Source: Coprinopsis marcescibilis (Eukaryota; Basidiomycota; Agaricomycetes; Agaricales; Psathyrellaceae). Taken from it: a stretch of 35,442 nt of DNA. The notes beneath the pieces were generated by a model. It had not been told where the DNA came from, ran no database searches, and saw only the letters and a program-made list of their open reading frames with translations. Both the position numbers and the translations under genes were made by a program. Each line of letters opens with the position of its first letter. The first letter of the stretch is position 1. The stretch lies in the NCBI GenBank assembly GCA_004369085.1, contig ML210264.1:1-35442 (forward strand), given 5' to 3'. Below, in pieces: positions 8,633-19,508 of the stretch.

Positions 8633-11019
8633 TCAAATCCCATACGCCCACTTGATAACCCCCTCGGTATGCGTAACAGTCAAATTAGTAATCGGATGCG
8701 TCGCATTCAGCTTATTCTCCTTCCCACCCACAATCTGATCCGCATTCACAACCGGGTCCTCCACCCACGACAAAAGCGCCCCAAGCGCTTCCCTCCGCAT
8801 CGCTATCAACCCGCCACAAAGTAAAGAAGTAAACAAAACGAAGATCAGCCATGCATCGATAATAGAATAACAAGAAATGCAAATCACCTTGATCAACCTC
8901 CCTATCACGCTCAGATACCCCCAAATCGGATTTACGCCCGCGGGTGCCGCCGCTCTCGGCGGCGTCCCATTTCTGCAGCAGCGTCGTCTTCTTGCTCGCG
9001 GAGGGGGAGATGTGGTGCTGCGCAGAGGACAAACCAGAGAGACAATAATGCGTGTGATACGCGTCCGCAGGTCTACAACGTCAAGAATAAGCTGCCGTCA
9101 AGAATTAAACACAAAACGAGCGAAACCGAAGAACAGGATTATCCATAACCAAAAACAAAGAGAAGACATACTTGGGCGGTTTATCCCTCAACCCACCAGA
9201 CGGACTCTGACCAGCATACAGCAGGTATTCCTGCAAAGCCTTTGAATTGAACAGCCCATCTAAAGACAAAATCCGTCACTCATCAGCTTCGTTTTCTTCA
9301 TCAAATGCAAGATGCAAGATCCTCACCATCGACGTCGACCCATCCCGGCTGTTGACCCCAACCCCCCCAACCGGTTGATTCTTTCCCCCAACCGGCGGCT
9401 GGCTGCCCCCAGGGGTCCCTCGCCGACTGCGCATCGGCATGCGGCTCTCCTGGTTCGGCTGCACTTCCTTCTCCTTCTGTGGGTAGGTCCGCCCCCCCAG
9501 CCTCGGTACCATCGACGGCACCGGCCACTTTCCCATCGCAACTTTTCGCACTACTCTTCACACTACCCTCGCCCGGCCCATTACTCTTTACACTCCCAGC
9601 TACACTCCCAGTCTTTACGCTCCCATCTACGCTCCCAGTCTTTACACTCCCAGCTACACTGCCACTTGCACTCTTACCCAAAGGAACCCCCCACGGATCC
9701 ACCACGAGCTCAACCCCCCTCGTCTCATCCACCCCCACCCCCAACGCCTCCAACAGCCCAAACGCACCCGCACACCACCACGCATAGCACCCATCCACCA
9801 GCTTGTTCGTGCGGCCCTTGAACCCGCCCAACTCGCTCTCCCCACCCTGCATCTGGACCAACCACCGCGTCAGCGTCCCGAGGTCGATCTCCGGCCTCCC
9901 TCCCCCTTCCGCTTCCCCTTCCTTGCCACCCAAAGCCAAATCCACATACGGCTTCAACAACACCCAGCTCGCCAACGCGCAAAACGTGTACCCACCATGC
10001 GCCTCGCCCAACGGCGGTCGCGGCGCACCCCGCAGCAGCTTCTGGGCCGCATCGTACGACGGGAACGACGAGCTGGCGAACCCGCCCTCGTATGTCTGGC
10101 ACGAGGCGATGAACTCGGCGGTATCCTCCACGAGCGCGGGCGTGAGGATGTCGAGCAGCGTGGCGACGATGAGCAGGCAGTAGATCCCGCGCACGTCCAC
10201 CTCTGCGTGGTGCGCCACTAGGAAGCTGCCGTCCGGTTGCTTGAGGCTGAGGAAGAATTTGTAGAGGGCTTGTCTGTCGTTTGTGATTGCATAGGAGTGG
10301 GAATAGGGATAGATAGATGGGATGGTGGTTGGTGTGTTATCGCGTGGAATTGGTTAGTGCGGTACGGGAATGGTAAGAGGAGAACGCACCGATCGATATC
10401 GTCCCATCCACCGCCCGGACCCGGCCTCCCAACAATCGCAAGAGCACACACAGACGCATACGTCGTGAGCAGATGCGCAGCCTGCCCTGGGCCACCCCCA
10501 AACCCTCCCCCGGGATGCTGCCACTTAAGTATCTTATCAATAACCCTGAAAAAACAATGCCATCAGCCCACCTGCCCACCAGCCAACCAACTAATGCACA
10601 ACGCACCTCTGCTTGTTCAGCGGATCGAGCACGACGCCCAAGGCCCCAAAGCTCTGCAGCGTCCAGTACATCAGCCACGGCTGGCTGGCATCCTGGCTCG
10701 TATACCGCGATCCAAAGCCGTGCATTAGATTGCGCACCAGGAACTGCATGTGCGCGTGCTTGTTGAGCACCTTACTGGGCACCGGTGGATGTTTCTTCCC
10801 CTCCTTCCCTCGTTCGGATGCGCTGGCGACGGAAGCAGCAGGGCTTTGCGCATGCGCGTGGATGGGGTTCTGCGGGAGATGCTTCAGAAGGATCTCCTCG
10901 GTTTCGTGCTGCAAGACGCTGGTCGCAGTGCTGTAGCCATCGTCGGGCGTGAGCTTGGGCAGCAAAGGCGCGATGGGCGGCGGCAGTGGTTGCTGATCGG
11001 GTGGTGGTGGGGTAAACAT
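8633..11019 (-). CDS. RAM1: Protein farnesyltransferase beta subunit (6 exons)
   Basis: This is the catalytic zinc-binding subunit that, with the alpha subunit, attaches farnesyl to CaaX proteins such as Ras and pheromones in the cytosol. Exons by eye are 11019-10607, 10545-10390, 10274-9327, 9259-9172, 9072-about 8919 and 8802-8633; the donor of the last intron is ambiguous (8918, 8908 or 8887). The start is the ATG encoding MFTPPPPD, since the longer open frame begins with a non-ATG codon. Family landmarks are GGGFGGGPGQAAH, LKQPDGSF with DVRGIYC, CQTYEGGF, EAHGGYTFC, LVDGCYAWW (the zinc-ligand Asp and Cys), GGLRDKP, and DAYHTHYCLSGLS (the zinc-ligand His). The protein is about 640 residues, well above the usual 430-520. 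Most of the excess is a low-complexity insertion after LVDGCYAWW. Confidence 0.96.
9327..9720 (-). repeat. Low-complexity insertion inside farnesyltransferase beta
   Basis: Between the Asp/Cys zinc-ligand motif and the GLFNSKALQEY segment, the frame carries about 125 residues absent from typical family members. They comprise tandem GSVKTGSVAGSVK-type units, an acidic Glu/Gly/Ala stretch, and a Trp/Gly-rich end (GWGKESTGWGGWGQQPGW). The motif DPWG occurs at both borders of the insertion. It lies within exon 3, so it is translated unless an unseen intron removes it. Confidence 0.75.
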
Positions 11020-11286
11020 AATTGGACTTGGATGATTCGATATTCCTTTCAATTCGTGTAATATGTAATAATGTCAGCTCTACCCCTGATCGATACGGCC
11101 GCCAGTCTCAAGAGTACAACACGAATCCGACAAGGCGTGCGAGACGAGCGAGGTGGTCGAGGACGTCGTAACGAACGAAGCAGTTCCATCTCAAACACAA
11201 AAGAAACAATAGCACTTGTTGATTATCTAACCTGCGATCAGCTAATCTTATCTTATCGCACAGTGGCGCCCAATCTTAACCCAATG
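11020..11286. other. Region between farnesyltransferase start and F-box relic
   Basis: This should hold the farnesyltransferase promoter on the minus strand. I see no clear TATA box and no gene. Confidence 0.4.
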
Positions 11287-11366
11287 CTAAGGCCTCGCAC
11301 GCGGGTTCGTCAATGGCCTGCGAGGTGGCGGCACACCAGGTGTCAGCGACCATCTTGACAATAGCA
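11287..11366 (-). pseudogene. Detached copy of the F-box gene last exon
   Basis: This 80-nt segment matches the last exon of the F-box gene at 14489-14568. It has equal length, no gaps and nine differences by eye (about 89% identity). The acceptor TAG before it, the reading frame and the TAG stop are all preserved, giving VLLSRWSLTPGVPPPRRP and onward to ARP-stop. About 50 nt of flank on the stop side also aligns. No F-box coding sequence is recognisable upstream (at higher coordinates), so this is a solo exon or the end of a lost paralog. Confidence 0.8.
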
Positions 11367-12189
11367 CTAAATCACAAGTTCAATCAGCATCCTCCTCCCA
11401 CCCAAACCACGAAACACACCGGAGAGTTATTTCTACTATGGCGCGTTGATGGTGCGCTTATAATTCGCACTTTGGCCCAAGTTAAGGTAGTGGAATTAGC
11501 CGATGGCAGTCAAGAGTACAAGACATGCGCTACGGCGACCAACCATCAAAGCTAGCGAATACAGACCCGTGTACGAGTATGACGGGTCAAGAGTTTCTGC
11601 GTCTACGACTGGTCCAGTTTTGATAACTGAACTTTCATCATTTTAATAAATGGCTAAAGGGCAAAGCTGACTGGTTTCCCAGACGAAGGTGATAGCTTGA
11701 CATGCATGAGGAAGGGCTTGATCGTAGTTCGCAACAGCGCCAGCAAATCTGTAGCATATTCATACATGGGGTGTAGGAAGGAGAGGTGGTCCCAAGGTTT
11801 GCATATTTCAGAGTCCAGACACTGTACTCTTCAGAATGGGCGTCCAAAAACGATAAGTGAACAGACACTTTAGAAAGTGCAAGCAAGTACAAACTGATTG
11901 AGGGGGTATCTTTATAGATATGAGTAATCTGCACTCAATTAATTTCATACAACGAGTCAGTCAACAATCAGTACATGTATGCGCATTAACATAACCAATG
12001 GATTATTTTAGTTTCTTATGTAATTGAGAACGCTATAGCTAGATGAGTCAGTGACCGAGGGGGATGGGTACAGATGCACGGGTAAGCATATAGTGAAGAT
12101 AACATATACAAGAGACCGTGGGAACGTGAACTTGCGCTTGCGCTGAGCGCCAAACTCCAACATGAACATCTTGCCCCTTCTACTCCTTC
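11367..12189. other. Intergenic region without supported genes
   Basis: Both flanking genes lie on the minus strand. The open frames here are short and have no recognisable product. I see nothing further. Confidence 0.5.
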
Positions 12190-13568
12190 CTACCGGCCAC
12201 CAGAAGGCACAAACGCCGCCTTTTCACGCCGTCTCTCAACAATGGCGTGGTCTGCAAATACCAAGGGTCCAGAAAAGGTTGATGCTGTGACTTGGCTCGA
12301 GTGGGTAAACGATCTCCCAGTTGTCACCTTGAATATGAGCAGCTGCGGTGATAAGATCTGGGTTTGACGGTAAAATGCGCATGGTTAGTATGCCTTTGAT
12401 CATTACAAGCGAATGTGACGTACAGCGGCGGCGTTGTACAACAGTTGGAACGTTATATCCACAGTGAACTGCATCGCAGTAATGTCGACTCGCGCGACCT
12501 TTGCCTCTAGTGTTTCTCGCCCAGGGCGCTCGAACAGAGGGGTGTCGTATTGGCCCTCGGTGCGATGCTTTACAATGCTGGTTATAGCTGAGCACAGCCC
12601 AAAAACAGCGAGTGGCAGCGCAGATTCTACGAGGATAGCCAATGCACCTCTGTATAGGGGGAACCTTTTGCTGCATATGACCTTTTGGATACCACTCATC
12701 CATTCCGTGAGACGGCCCACAATAAGCGACGTGGTGAGGATGTTGAATATAACTGGAACGAGCGTCGTGAGGCCTGTGATTAGATTGTAGTTCTTGTCCA
12801 CTTGTTCTGTAAGGCTGACGATGCGGAGTGCTTGAATTGAATTTCGATTAGGTTGAAGAATACCTGCGATAGTCGTTGGACGCACCTATTCCTGCTAAGA
12901 ACATGACGGCGGGTAGGACGATAACCCATAGCCTGTCTCGCCATATGATGTAACACCTGAACAACTGAATGCCGGTCAGGTTAGCCGACCCTCCTGGAAG
13001 ATCCTCCACGCAACTGCGTTTGGATTCAAGCCACACTCACCAGAACTGCATCCCCAACGGTAATCCAGAGAATGGGCAACGCAGTCTGAACCTTGTTCAA
13101 CCCTTTGGCTCCCTCCAAATTTTCCTCGCTAAACACCCCTACCCAATCCCCCAGGAATACTTCTCCGTCCGACAGCGCCCTGACCGCATTGACTGTGAAG
13201 AACCCATCGACAGCTGCGGAAAGGGTGCTCGCAACGAGGATGGTTATGCTTACAACGATGTATGGGAACCGCCCTTTTTTTTCCCCCTTTGGCGTCTCGA
13301 GGTACACCGCAAGTCCATACAAACATAGTATGCCTTGCAGCCCTGAAAGCGCAGCATGAGTATGTATCGAGATTGAAGTGAAGCCGCCCCTCGATTATCA
13401 TGACCATGCATGTATTCCGTCAGCAAGGGAGGTGCGCTCACCTATGATGAAAAAGACTATAGCGACATTTACATAGGCCGCCTTGGCCATGGTCAATCTA
13501 AGCCTATCCAAGGCTTGCATGATCTCGTCCTGGAAGATGTTCTCATCAAAGCCCGAGGTGGACTCCAT
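12190..13568 (-). CDS. Seven-helix fungal membrane protein (5 exons, 360 aa)
   Basis: Exons read on the minus strand are 13568-13442, 13342-13041, 12964-12886, 12830-12424 and 12357-12190. All four introns (99, 76, 55 and 66 nt) have GTRNGT or GTGAGC donors and keep the frame; the 55-nt intron has a CCTAATC branch. The start ATG gives MESTSGFDENIFQDEI; the longer frame upstream begins with GTG. Hydrophobic segments appear at about residues 30-55, 70-95, 135-150, 155-180, 190-215, 230-260 and 290-315. The order AVYLETPKG, LLFRCYIIWRDRLWVIVLP and ILSPQLLIF matches a large uncharacterised family of basidiomycete multi-pass proteins with an RCYxxW motif. The function is unknown and the location is presumably the plasma or an inner membrane. 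The tail is hydrophilic and basic. Confidence 0.85.
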
Positions 13569-14488
13569 CGCATATGCTGGGCGATGAAGGAGAAAGAAAG
13601 AAAGAGATACAGTGGGCGACGCCGGAAGCTGCACAAGGGACTGTGGGCTTTTTAGTCGATAGCAACCAACTTGGTGAAATCAAATGAACACCACCAACAT
13701 AAATACCACTCATCTGTTCTGTTGACCGGTATGTGTGGACGACCAACGCGTGGGCGCCCGAGATGAGCATAGCCAAGCTCTAGGGTTTCGGTGCGTGATA
13801 TAAATGAAAGAAGCCTTGGAGGGAGTAGATCAAGTACATATCTACTCTTTTCAGCTGAGCAGCGGCGGATGAGGATCTTCACAGAGATATGTGCCTGATT
13901 TTATACGCATCTCGGGGATGAATAGAGGTCGGTTCATTCCCATGGGAAGCGTTGTACATGTATGTTGGTGTGGGCGCGTGGAAGATATCACAAGCGGCCC
14001 GCCGGCACTCCCAGACCTGCTGGCCCGCTTTCGTACCCCGTCCAACGCAAAAGCGGCTGGACGAGAAATGTCAACTCACAGCTCGAATGCATACCACTCA
14101 GCACCCAGCGCCTCGCACATAGTAGTAAGTCAAGACTCACGACCCACAGAAACCCCCTGGGCGGCCAAAATGGTATTCAAAAACACACACCGCAAACGGC
14201 ACTAATAAGATCAAAATCATACAACGCCCAGACAGGCATACTACAAAAATGTTACAAAAATTCATTCCTATCTTCCGTGATCCCACCAATCCAGCATCCA
14301 TCGTCGATCATTCCAACGCCCAACACGCACACAACCACCAATCCAGCACCCATCGTCGATCATCCCAACACACACACCCAACACCCAACACGCACCCATT
14401 ACCCGAGCCGCACTCCCAAAAGCGATCAGCCACATGCGATCATCTACATAATCTTATCCTATCGGAGAATGGCGCCTTTAATCAAATC
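13569..14488. other. Intergenic region and F-box gene 3' flank
   Basis: No gene is seen. From about 14110 to 14345 the sequence is the 3' flank of the F-box gene that recurs near 8400-8610. The stretch at 14290-14400 is a C/A-rich, partly self-similar tract with repeated CACCCATCGTCGATCAT-type and CCCAACAC strings. Confidence 0.5.
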
Positions 14489-16542
14489 CTAGGGCCTCGC
14501 AAGCGGGTTCGTCAACGGCTTGCGAGGTGGCGGCACACCAGGTGTCTGCGACCTCCTCGACAGCAGCACTACACAAATAACAGAATGAGGCAACACCCAC
14601 ACAAAATCGACGCGATAAACGCACCTTTTTTCAAACCCACAGTCAAACTCGAGCTGGCGCCTACACCCGAAGTCCTCACCCCACCGCCACCTGAGGTAAT
14701 ACTCCCAGAGCTCGAATGAGAATGCATGTTGCTCCTCGACCTAAATCCACACACATAGCTCGGCAAATCAACTGTGGTTCTCATCGACATTGGCCGCTCT
14801 TCCTCCTGCAACCCCACATCCAACCTATCCCCACCAAACACCAACGGTTCCAAACTCGGTGCACCCTCTGCACCTCCCTCATTCCCAAAATGCGCAGAAA
14901 CAGCCCCACCCACATCCCCACCCGCACCCGACCCCAAACTCCTCCTCCTACCCCCAAAGAGCCCATTCGGCGGACTAGGATTCTGCCGAACCGTAACCCA
15001 ATCATCATGGATCCACGACACATACCCATTCGTCAACGTCAAATCCAACCCCCCACCGCCCTGTCCCACCGCCCCCGCGCTCAAGCCCTTCAACGCAACT
15101 TGCACCTCCCGACTCAAATTAACACCACTCGTCGATTCAATATACACCCTTTCCAGCTTCGCAACTGGAGCACAACCCGGTATTCGCACCGCACCCGTGC
15201 GGACCTCGAGCATCGTCTGCAAGGCCCGTCCACTCACATCAACAGGTCCGCTATACTCCAACACCCGCAATTTCGGGACCAGCGGTTTGTCAAAGACACC
15301 GTAGCCGCCACTAGGCGTCCCAGACCCAACCAACGCACCCAGAAACACATCCGAGATAAACATACCCTGCGACGTCTTGGGATACTCCACATGCAACACA
15401 AGCTCCTCCAACCCCGGCATAACCTCCAAACAATCCACCAACTCCTCCTCCACCAACCTTACATTCACAACCTCCATCCTCCTCACCCCTGCTCCTGTCC
15501 TTGCCCCGCACGCCGAACGCCCCTCCCCACCCCCATACTGCACCCCCCGCCTTACCAAATCCACCACACACCCCATCCCAAACCTCTCCCGATCCTCAAA
15601 ACTAAACCCCAACCCCACACAAACCTCTTCCAACCGCGGCACAACCAACGACCCCAACACCGCCCTCGCCACCCCATTCCCCACATTCCTCACCTCCAGC
15701 CTCCTCAGCGCCTCCAGCACGATCGCCTCCCCCGCTGCGTACACAAACTCGCCCGCCTGGTGCACGCAGTCCAGCCGCACGGCCTGCAGCGCGGGCGCTG
15801 CGCGCAGGGTGCGGTAGCACTCGGACACACTCAGGTCCTGCGCGGAGAGGTGCGTGAGGTTGGACAGGGGCAGCTGTGGCCCGCTGGGGGGCGGGCAGAG
15901 CCCTTTGAGGGCCAGCCGCACCAGATTCGGCGCGTCCGCGAACAGGGCCGCTGGGTGCGAGGTCTGCGCATGCAGCCCATCCGGCGCACGCAGCGTCAGC
16001 ACCTGCAACAGCGGCAGAGCCCCGCCTTGCCCGCCGTCTATGGCCCTGTGCATGCACGCGAGGTCGGGGTAGCACAGCGCAGGGATGAACAAGTCGGCAC
16101 TGCGCCACCGCCGCGACGCACCAGCAAGCAGCCGCACCACCTCGCGCGGCGGGTGCATCTCCCACCACCCCGCCTCCGCATCCTCCGCATCCCCCTCCGC
16201 ATCCCCCGCGCCCTCCCCACGCCCACGTAGAATAACATCAAGCGGTCGCCCCCCGCTGCGCACCACCAGCCACTCGCGCAGCAGGGCCACCTGCGTGGGG
16301 TAGTGCCGCGGGTGCAGCGTGAGCGTGAGGGAGCCCCAGAGCTCCGGCGCGCCCTGCGTCAGCACGCGCCAGTGTGCGCAGATCTTGGCGAAGAAGAAGG
16401 GTGTGAGGGGCGTGTGCGGCGGGGTGTACGCCGTCCAGTGCGTGCGCGCGGGGGGCTGCAGCACGCGCGTGAAGATGTCGATGATGAGCTCTGGCGGGAG
16501 CTTGGTCGTTAGAAGATCTGTTTGGCGGGGCCGGGGGTGCAT
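14489..16542 (-). CDS. F-box protein (2 exons, about 665 aa)
   Basis: The start is ATG 16542 (MHPRPRQTDLLTTK), directly before a good F-box-like motif, LPPELIIDIFTRVLQ, at about residues 14-28. FFFAKICAHWRVLTQGAPELWGSL follows, the usual continuation in agaricomycete F-box proteins. The middle contains irregular leucine-rich segments (LPLSNLTHLSAQDLSV, MPGLEELVLHVEY). Such proteins link substrates to SCF ubiquitin ligases; the substrate is unknown. An in-frame ATG at 16890 would add 116 poorly conserved-looking residues. A 56-nt intron at 14569-14624 (GTGCGT...TGTAG) joins LTVGLKK to a last exon ending LTNPLARP. Unspliced, the frame stops exactly at the acceptor TAG. The exon copy at 11287-11366 supports the spliced model, because the frame and stop of that last exon are conserved there. 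Confidence 0.88.
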
Positions 16543-18330
16543 GGTGTGTTGGTGATTACTACTAGCGCTGCGCTGCGCACGTAGTAGGGCGGTTGGTTGG
16601 TCGTTTGGTTGAAGAAATGGACGTAGGGAAAGGGGCAGTCGCGAATCAGGATCAGGGAGCGCCAATACGAGACAGCGCAGCATCATCCAAGACTCGTGCG
16701 CGCTGCGTTTCTGCGGTCTCAGACATGCGCAGCTTTGAAATGATTCTTGCATGGATTCTATGAGGTCGGAGCTTGGTCCGTTGTAGGACCGACTGAATTG
16801 CGATTCTTCATGCGCGGCGACTGTGGAACAAGACGTGCATACCTTGCTGGAATCCGTGGTTGGTCCATTCGACAGAGAATTCGACGTCATAGAACAGATA
16901 GAAAAGGTTGGGAAAGGGTGCTATCTGGTACACGCTGCGAAGAAAGTCTCAGCCTACATGGAGCAAACTTGCAATCCCATTCTGGTTTCAGCAGCTCTGC
17001 ATACCTGGCGCAGCTCGATTGTCGCCTCGCAGCCCCCATTTCGATGCCTACATCCCAGCTTTTGGCAGTACATATCAGTAACAGAAGAATAGTAGACTGT
17101 AGGCTGGCGTCGACGCACCCATAAGGTCAGACCGGCCAATGGTAGCCCTCAAACCATGATCATCCAACGCCACGTTGCAAGGGTATATTTACCTCTGAAG
17201 AGAGGTTCTTCGTGTGTGTGAGGGCGCTTGACTTGCTTTGGGCACGAGTCAGACCACTCGCAGGTAAGTTTCGAGGTTGAGAGTAGAGTTGGGAGAGAGA
17301 TGGGCTCGGTTCTGCTGGCTGGAACCGATCAGCGGAAGCGCAGTGGCTTTGGAAGAGAAAGTATTCGATTGAGAGGTAGTAGGTAAGTCCTGAGGTGAGC
17401 TAGAGCTGTCCCTAGAGGATTGCTCTGTCTAGATACTTATAGTTTTCTAGACTAGTTGGTAAATAGGTAAATGAGTAAATAAATAAAGTTAAATGGGGAA
17501 GAATCGAGCCAAGAAGCTCTAGAATATTCGTATGTACAATACAAAACCCTGAAACCGGGTGTAGATACGATGAGGAATGAAAATTTCCAAGTCAATCTTC
17601 GCCGGGTATCAGGTATTTTGGGTCTTAAGGGTCGGTCTCCCACGCACTAAGCCAATTCTGGACTTTGTTGGGTGCTCGGAAGCGAGATGAAGCCCAATGT
17701 GGGTGCCCGATGATCGAAAGAGTGGGGCTGGGGGTGTTTTGGGGCGGAGATGTGGCTTGAAAGGGGATTTGGATGCTTGCGATGGGCGGGAATCTCGAAG
17801 TTTCGGTGGACACGTGATCAGGCGCCTAAATGATTGCACCATGTTGGCGCTGTTGGGTGCGAGATGCATCTTTGATGAGAGAACAGAGATGGGCTTGGCT
17901 GTTCACAGCCAAGTCCCAGTCTCTACACCTCTTACTCACAAAGAGTTAGCCGGCGCAAGTGTCTCTTACATATACATCCCTCTGGATGGTGTGGTTCTGG
18001 GGTTTGAGACATATGCATATGCAAGGTTCCTGGCACAAATTGGGGCGAGGCTGGTTTGTGATCGATCATGCACAAGCAGGGTTGCGTGGACGCGTTAGCA
18101 ACTAACCTCCAAGTTGGCCCGTGCGCGGGTATTCGTCGTTCGGCGAGTGCTTCCGACTCCGAGCCTTCTGCAACATAGGAAAGGGCACACTCTTCAAGAA
18201 AGCCATAAACTGGATAGTTGAAAAAAGAAATCTTCCTGCTCTACGAATTCTCAACCAAACCAGCTCGTCTGATATAGCTTTCAACAAAACATTATTCCAA
18301 GTATAAGACAATGCAAATCACGCCGAACAG
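16543..18330. other. Gene-free interval upstream of the F-box gene
   Basis: I find no supported gene. The open frames are short, overlap on both strands and show no domains. The stretch at 17250-17480 is rich in purines and short GTAAAT/GAGTAA-like words. F-box gene promoter elements should lie in the first few hundred bases, but none is obvious. Confidence 0.5.
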
Positions 18331-18470
18331 CTACGCATAATCAGTCTCAAACGGCTTATACCTATCAACCCTAATCTCCGGCTGTTTTGAATTATAACAG
18401 AATATGTTCACAACGTTCGACCCGAGGAAATAAGCCGCACCGGTAACATTCAAACTGTACTCGTCACCGT
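18331..18470 (-). pseudogene. Duplicated C-terminal module of the neighbouring clade A gene
   Basis: Directly after the stop of the 18477-19088 gene comes a second copy of its last 45 or so codons, displaced by 179 bp. It is open and reads GDEYSLNVTGAAYFLG, then YNSKQPEIR, and ends FETDYA-stop at 18331-18333. The matching segment inside the gene is about 18513-18649. The duplicated module has no start codon or splice acceptor of its own that I can defend, so it is probably untranslated 3' sequence. It shows that the upstream gene gained a new, slightly longer tail at the duplication junction. Confidence 0.75.
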
Positions 18471-18476
18471 AGATAT

Positions 18477-19088
18477 TCAATACCTCATCTCTGCACTATC
18501 AGTTAAAAGATCCGCATAGTCAGTCTCAAACACCTGATACCTAACAGCCCTAATCTCCGGCTGTTTCGAATTGTAATGGAATAGGTTGACGACGTTCGGC
18601 CCGAGGAAATAGGTCGCACCGGTAACATGCAGACTGTACTCATCGCCCTCTGCGTCCCTGAACATGTACTTCCCCGGCCTGGCCGTGCTCACCTGGACCT
18701 CGTAGGGGTAGATCCAGGCGTATCGGTCATGCTTGGTAGTGTAGAACCGGATGTGTGTCTCGGCGAAGACGTCGGGGGGCGTGTAGACGTGCCGGGTCTC
18801 GATGGGCCATTCCACAGGCACCCAGTCGCTGTCGCCAAGTCTGAATGCCCGCACCGTGTGGGATGCATCGTCGGAGGGGTGCGGTTCAGACTCGATGTCG
18901 ACGTGTGTGGTCGCGGAGGCGGAGGCGGGGCTGTCTCCGGCGTCAAGAACTTTGACCCCTACCTGGTAGGTGATGCCGTTGGAGGAGATAGCGTCTGAGA
19001 ATTCCATTCCCTCGCGGTCTTTGGGGGCCCCGTCGGTAGCGCTGGTATGCTTTGGAGGCTGGGGGGTATGATCCGTCTTGTCGCTCAT
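18477..19088 (-). CDS. Clade A member of a small beta-rich family (203 aa)
   Basis: I do not recognise this family from known domains. The start ATG at 19088 (MSDKTDHTPQPPKHT) matches the starts of paralogs at 26765 and 29439. Shared blocks are ISSNGITYQVGVKVLDAG, WVPVEWPIE, IRFYTTKHDRYAWIYPYEV, GKYMFRDAEGDEYSLHVTG and YNSKQPEIRAVRY. There is no signal peptide, membrane segment or cysteine pattern. The alternating hydrophobic pattern suggests an all-beta cytosolic domain. The C-terminus is altered. After FETDYA it continues DLLTDSAEMRY, because a 179-bp tandem duplication moved the original stop into the downstream copy. A 5'-UTR intron beginning GTGAGT upstream of the ATG is likely, by comparison with paralogs. 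Confidence 0.8.
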   Translation of the reverse strand: MSDKTDHTPQPPKHTSATDGAPKDREGMEFSDAISSNGITYQVGVKVLDAGDSPASASATTHVDIESEPHPSDDASHTVRAFRLGDSDWVPVEWPIETRHVYTPPDVFAETHIRFYTTKHDRYAWIYPYEVQVSTARPGKYMFRDAEGDEYSLHVTGATYFLGPNVVNLFHYNSKQPEIRAVRYQVFETDYADLLTDSAEMRY

Positions 19089-19508
19089 GGTGGTGTTGAT
19101 CACACTGCTGCTGGACGGTGCATAAGGGACATGCTCATCGTAAGAAACTAGGTTGCACTCACGACTAAGACCTTGGTATGCGGTGAGATGATCTGATGGG
19201 GGAGGATTGGGTTCGCTACCTATTATCTCAACGACTTTATGTATTCTCCAGTTCTCTGTGGATGTTCTGATGTTCGTACCCACCCCTCTATTCTAAGAAC
19301 GGGAATCGGGGTTATCTATCCCCGGTGACGTCATTTTCATGTTATCGCGCGATTGATGGACAGGACAAATGGAAGTGTGAGGTACTTAAACGTCTTCAGG
19401 CACTGGGAGTTTAAACCATGTGCTTCTCAATTCCCCGTATAGGCTTAAAAACAACAAGTTATTTCGACGCAAATTACAACTACATACCCCAGTTCATAGC
19501 AAACCTAC

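Noticed and set aside
14493..14526. Inverted repeat CCTCGCAAGC ... GCTTGCGAGG with a GGTTCG loop, resembling a tRNA-like or SINE stem-loop, also partly at 11291-11325
   Set aside because: Both copies lie in the last exon of the F-box gene or its duplicate and encode a conserved PPRKPLTNP-type peptide. One stem base pair is lost in the second copy, so a structural RNA is not needed.
14716..16230. 504-codon plus-strand open frame
   Set aside because: It is antisense to the F-box gene in a GC-rich third-position region. Its product is His/Pro/Arg-rich with no recognisable domain.
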